From NCBI GenBank assembly GCA_045863195.1, contig BTUI01000003.1, forward strand, positions 184,045 through 248,044: a stretch of 64,000 nt of DNA. The letters are read 5' to 3'. Numbering within the stretch: position 1 is the stretch's first letter; each line of letters begins with the position of its first letter. Made by a program: the position numbers and the translations under genes. Below, piece by piece: positions 62,728 to 64,000 of the stretch. Source of the DNA: W-Chloroflexi-9 sp045863195. Lineage in GTDB: Bacteria > Chloroflexota > Dehalococcoidia > UBA2979. The notes beneath the pieces are model-generated. The model had not been told where the DNA came from, searched no databases, and worked only from the letters and a program-made list of their open reading frames with translations.

Positions 62728-63111
62728 TCAGTCGCGCGGGCCGGCGGGGACGCGCTCGAGCGGGGCGTCCGCGGGTTCCTCGGCGAGCCAGCGCTCCGCC
62801 CAGGCAGCGAGTTCCTCCACGGCCGGGAGCAGCGCGCGCCCCTTCTCCGTCAGGTGGTACTCGATGCGGACCGGGGTGTCCGGGTAGACCTCGCGGCGGA
62901 TCAGGCCCTCCGCCTCCAGTTCCTTCAGACGCTCGGAGAGGAGGCGGTCGCTGAGGCCGGGGATGGTCGCGGCGATGTCAGAAAAGCGCATGGCCCCCGC
63001 GAGCATCGCCCGCAGGATCCCGCCGGTCCACCGCCGCCCGATCAGTTCCACCGCGTGCTGGAACAGTGGACAGAACGGCGACAGTTCCTCGTGCTCGCCC
63101 GTTGCAGCCAT
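62728..63111 (-). CDS. HxlR-family transcriptional regulator
   Basis: Winged-helix regulator of 127 residues. CPLFQHAVELIGRRWTGGILRAMLAGAMRFSDIAATIPGLSDRLLSERLKELEAEGLIRREVYPDTPVRIEYHLTEKGRALLP is the complete HxlR signature. A Cys in SPFCPLF is placed like the redox-sensing Cys of YodB/HypR. It is divergent from the YceI gene, so the inverted repeats between them are natural operator candidates. Confidence 0.93.
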   Translation of the reverse strand: MAATGEHEELSPFCPLFQHAVELIGRRWTGGILRAMLAGAMRFSDIAATIPGLSDRLLSERLKELEAEGLIRREVYPDTPVRIEYHLTEKGRALLPAVEELAAWAERWLAEEPADAPLERVPAGPRD

Positions 63112-63205
63112 CGTGACCCTCCGCGCCCGGGCGGCTCACGCCGCCCACGAACCTGCGCACCCTACCACCGATGATATGACATATGCCTTACCTCGTGTAA
63201 GGGGC

Positions 63206-63265
63206 TTGACAATCGTGACTCACTCCCTCATAGTCACTAATCATCCGTATGTCGCTGATGCGACA
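63206..63265 (+). promoter_or_regulatory. Promoter and operator region of yceI-type gene
   Basis: TTGACA (63206-63211), 17-nt spacer, CATAGT (63229-63234): the best sigma70-like promoter in the window. The repeat GTGACT-N11-AGTCAC (63215-63237) covers the -10 and spacer, and a second perfect repeat TGTCGC-TGAT-GCGACA lies at 63250-63265. An HxlR dimer binding here would block transcription. Confidence 0.65.
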
Positions 63266-63321
63266 CGTTGTACCCACCTACCCCGCCTCGCCGGGAGCAC
63301 ACGAGGGAGAAGGAGACTGAC

Positions 63322-63876
63322 ATGACCCGCTGGAACATTGACCCGTTGCACACCGAGGTTGGCTTCGCCGTGAAGCACCTGATGGTCGCGAGCGTGAAGG
63401 GCCGCTTCCACCACGTGGACGCGGAGATCGAGATCGACGAGGAGCAGCCGGAGCGCTCCAACGTGGTCGCCCGCATCGAAACGGCGAGCATCGACACGCG
63501 CTCCGCGGACCGGGACGCGCACCTGCGTTCGGACGACTTCTTCGCCTCGGAGCGGTTCCCGCTCATGACGTTCCGCAGCACCTCCGTGCGGCGGACGAAC
63601 GAGCGGACGTTCGCCCTGACCGGCGACCTGACGATCCGCGACGTGACGCGGCCGGTAACCCTGGCCGGCACGATCGCCGGCCCGATCACCGACCCGTACG
63701 GCGGACGCCGTGCCGGCATCGAGATCACCGGCGAGATCGACCGCGAGGCGTGGGGCCTGACCTGGAACATGGGGCTCGAGGCGGGCGGCGTGCTCGTCGG
63801 CAAGACCGTGAAGCTCGCCATCGAGGGCGAGATCGTCCAGGCGGCCGCCGAGGCCGAGGAAGAGGCCGCGGCCTAG
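63322..63876 (+). CDS. YceI-family protein
   Basis: Lipocalin-like protein of 184 residues: TRWNIDPLHTEVGFAVKHLMVASVKGRFHHVDAEIEIDEE, then SADRDAHLRSDDFFASERFPLMTFRS and LTGDLTIRDVTRPVTLAGT, all diagnostic of YceI. Family members bind isoprenoids. No signal peptide is seen, so unlike E. coli YceI it is probably cytoplasmic. The ATG at 63322 has AAGGAG upstream; an in-frame ATG at 63268 is unlikely. It is divergent from an HxlR regulator. Confidence 0.92.
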   Translation: MTRWNIDPLHTEVGFAVKHLMVASVKGRFHHVDAEIEIDEEQPERSNVVARIETASIDTRSADRDAHLRSDDFFASERFPLMTFRSTSVRRTNERTFALTGDLTIRDVTRPVTLAGTIAGPITDPYGGRRAGIEITGEIDREAWGLTWNMGLEAGGVLVGKTVKLAIEGEIVQAAAEAEEEAAA

Positions 63877-63888
63877 CGTCCAGCACCA

Positions 63889-63931
63889 GGGCGCGCATGC
63901 GGGATAGGGTAGGATCAACGCATGCGCGCCC
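63889..63931 (+). promoter_or_regulatory. 13-bp inverted repeat spanning the start codon of the next gene
   Basis: GGGCGCGCATGCG (63889-63901) and CGCATGCGCGCCC (63919-63931) are perfect complements around a 17-nt loop that holds AGGA, the likely Shine-Dalgarno. The ATG at 63922 lies in the right arm. It could act as terminator for the YceI gene, as an operator, or as a translation-blocking hairpin. Confidence 0.5.
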
Positions 63932-64000
63932 AGCAATTCCACGCCCCCCGTGAGATAGAGTCGCTACGCATCGAGGATGCCCCGCAGCCCGTCCAGACGG
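63922..64000 (+). CDS. Zinc-type alcohol dehydrogenase-like protein (N-terminus only)
   Basis: Only 26 codons lie in the window. The start MRAQQFHAPREIESLRIEDAP is typical of medium-chain (Zn) alcohol dehydrogenases, whose N-terminal strand reads KAAVxxxPxxxxxxxxxxP. The catalytic and cofactor motifs are beyond the edge, so the call rests on the N-terminal pattern alone. The ATG is buried in a 13-bp inverted repeat. Confidence 0.55.
   Translation, partial: MRAQQFHAPREIESLRIEDAPQPVQT

Overview
The window is very GC-rich and densely packed, with genes on both strands, short gaps, many 4-nt start/stop overlaps and frequent GTG starts. It has no rRNA, tRNA, CRISPR array or insertion sequence that I can see. 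The gene mix (repeated crotonases, acyl-CoA dehydrogenases, CaiB/BaiF CoA-transferases, flavin monooxygenases, DUF2277, DUF6295, SixA, M3 peptidase) suggests a free-living heterotroph, possibly Chloroflexota (Dehalococcoidia-like) or another high-GC lineage. That placement is inference only.

Layout. 1-8.4 kb: lipid/CoA catabolism (three crotonases, two hydrolases, an acyl-CoA dehydrogenase, an aldo/keto reductase) with a cupredoxin lipoprotein and a polytopic membrane protein. 8.5-18 kb: esterase, secreted M23-like protein, phosphotriesterase-like hydrolase, MFS transporter, membrane-tethered molybdopterin oxidoreductase, an OmpR-type two-component pair, BON and GlsB-like small proteins. 18-20.3 kb: a fused double CoA-transferase. 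20.4-23.9 kb: a tight three-gene cassette closed by a strong terminator, encoding an OB-fold-like protein, a hydrophobic protein with a very acidic tail, and a diverged tRNA-guanine-transglycosylase/DpdA-like enzyme. 23.9-31.4 kb: acyl-CoA dehydrogenase, a low-complexity protein with six Y-x-V-S-P-H repeats, DinB-like protein, a frameshifted old-yellow-enzyme gene and two SDRs. 31.4-38.9 kb: glycerol kinase with a monoacylglycerol-lipase-like hydrolase, a TVP38 protein, and a complete polar amino-acid ABC importer. 38.9-48.5 kb: DinB, SixA, MFS, polyphosphate kinase, MFS, MocR regulator, CoA-transferase. 48.6-52.2 kb: orphan histidine kinase, then a cyclic-di-AMP (ydaO-type) riboswitch in front of a GT2 glycosyltransferase-cupin fusion. 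52.2-64 kb: YbaK-like protein, heterodimeric ABC exporter, crotonase, LLM monooxygenase, M3 peptidase, TetR and HxlR regulators, YceI protein and the start of a zinc alcohol dehydrogenase.

The most unusual parts are the 20.4-23.9 kb cassette, which could be a nucleic-acid base-exchange system, the riboswitch-controlled glycosyltransferase-cupin gene, and the repeat protein at 25.8-27.6 kb. Several enzymes lack a canonical catalytic residue (one SDR lacks its Lys; the first half of the fused CoA-transferase has Ser in place of Asp). Most long open frames antisense to these genes are artefacts of high GC and are omitted.
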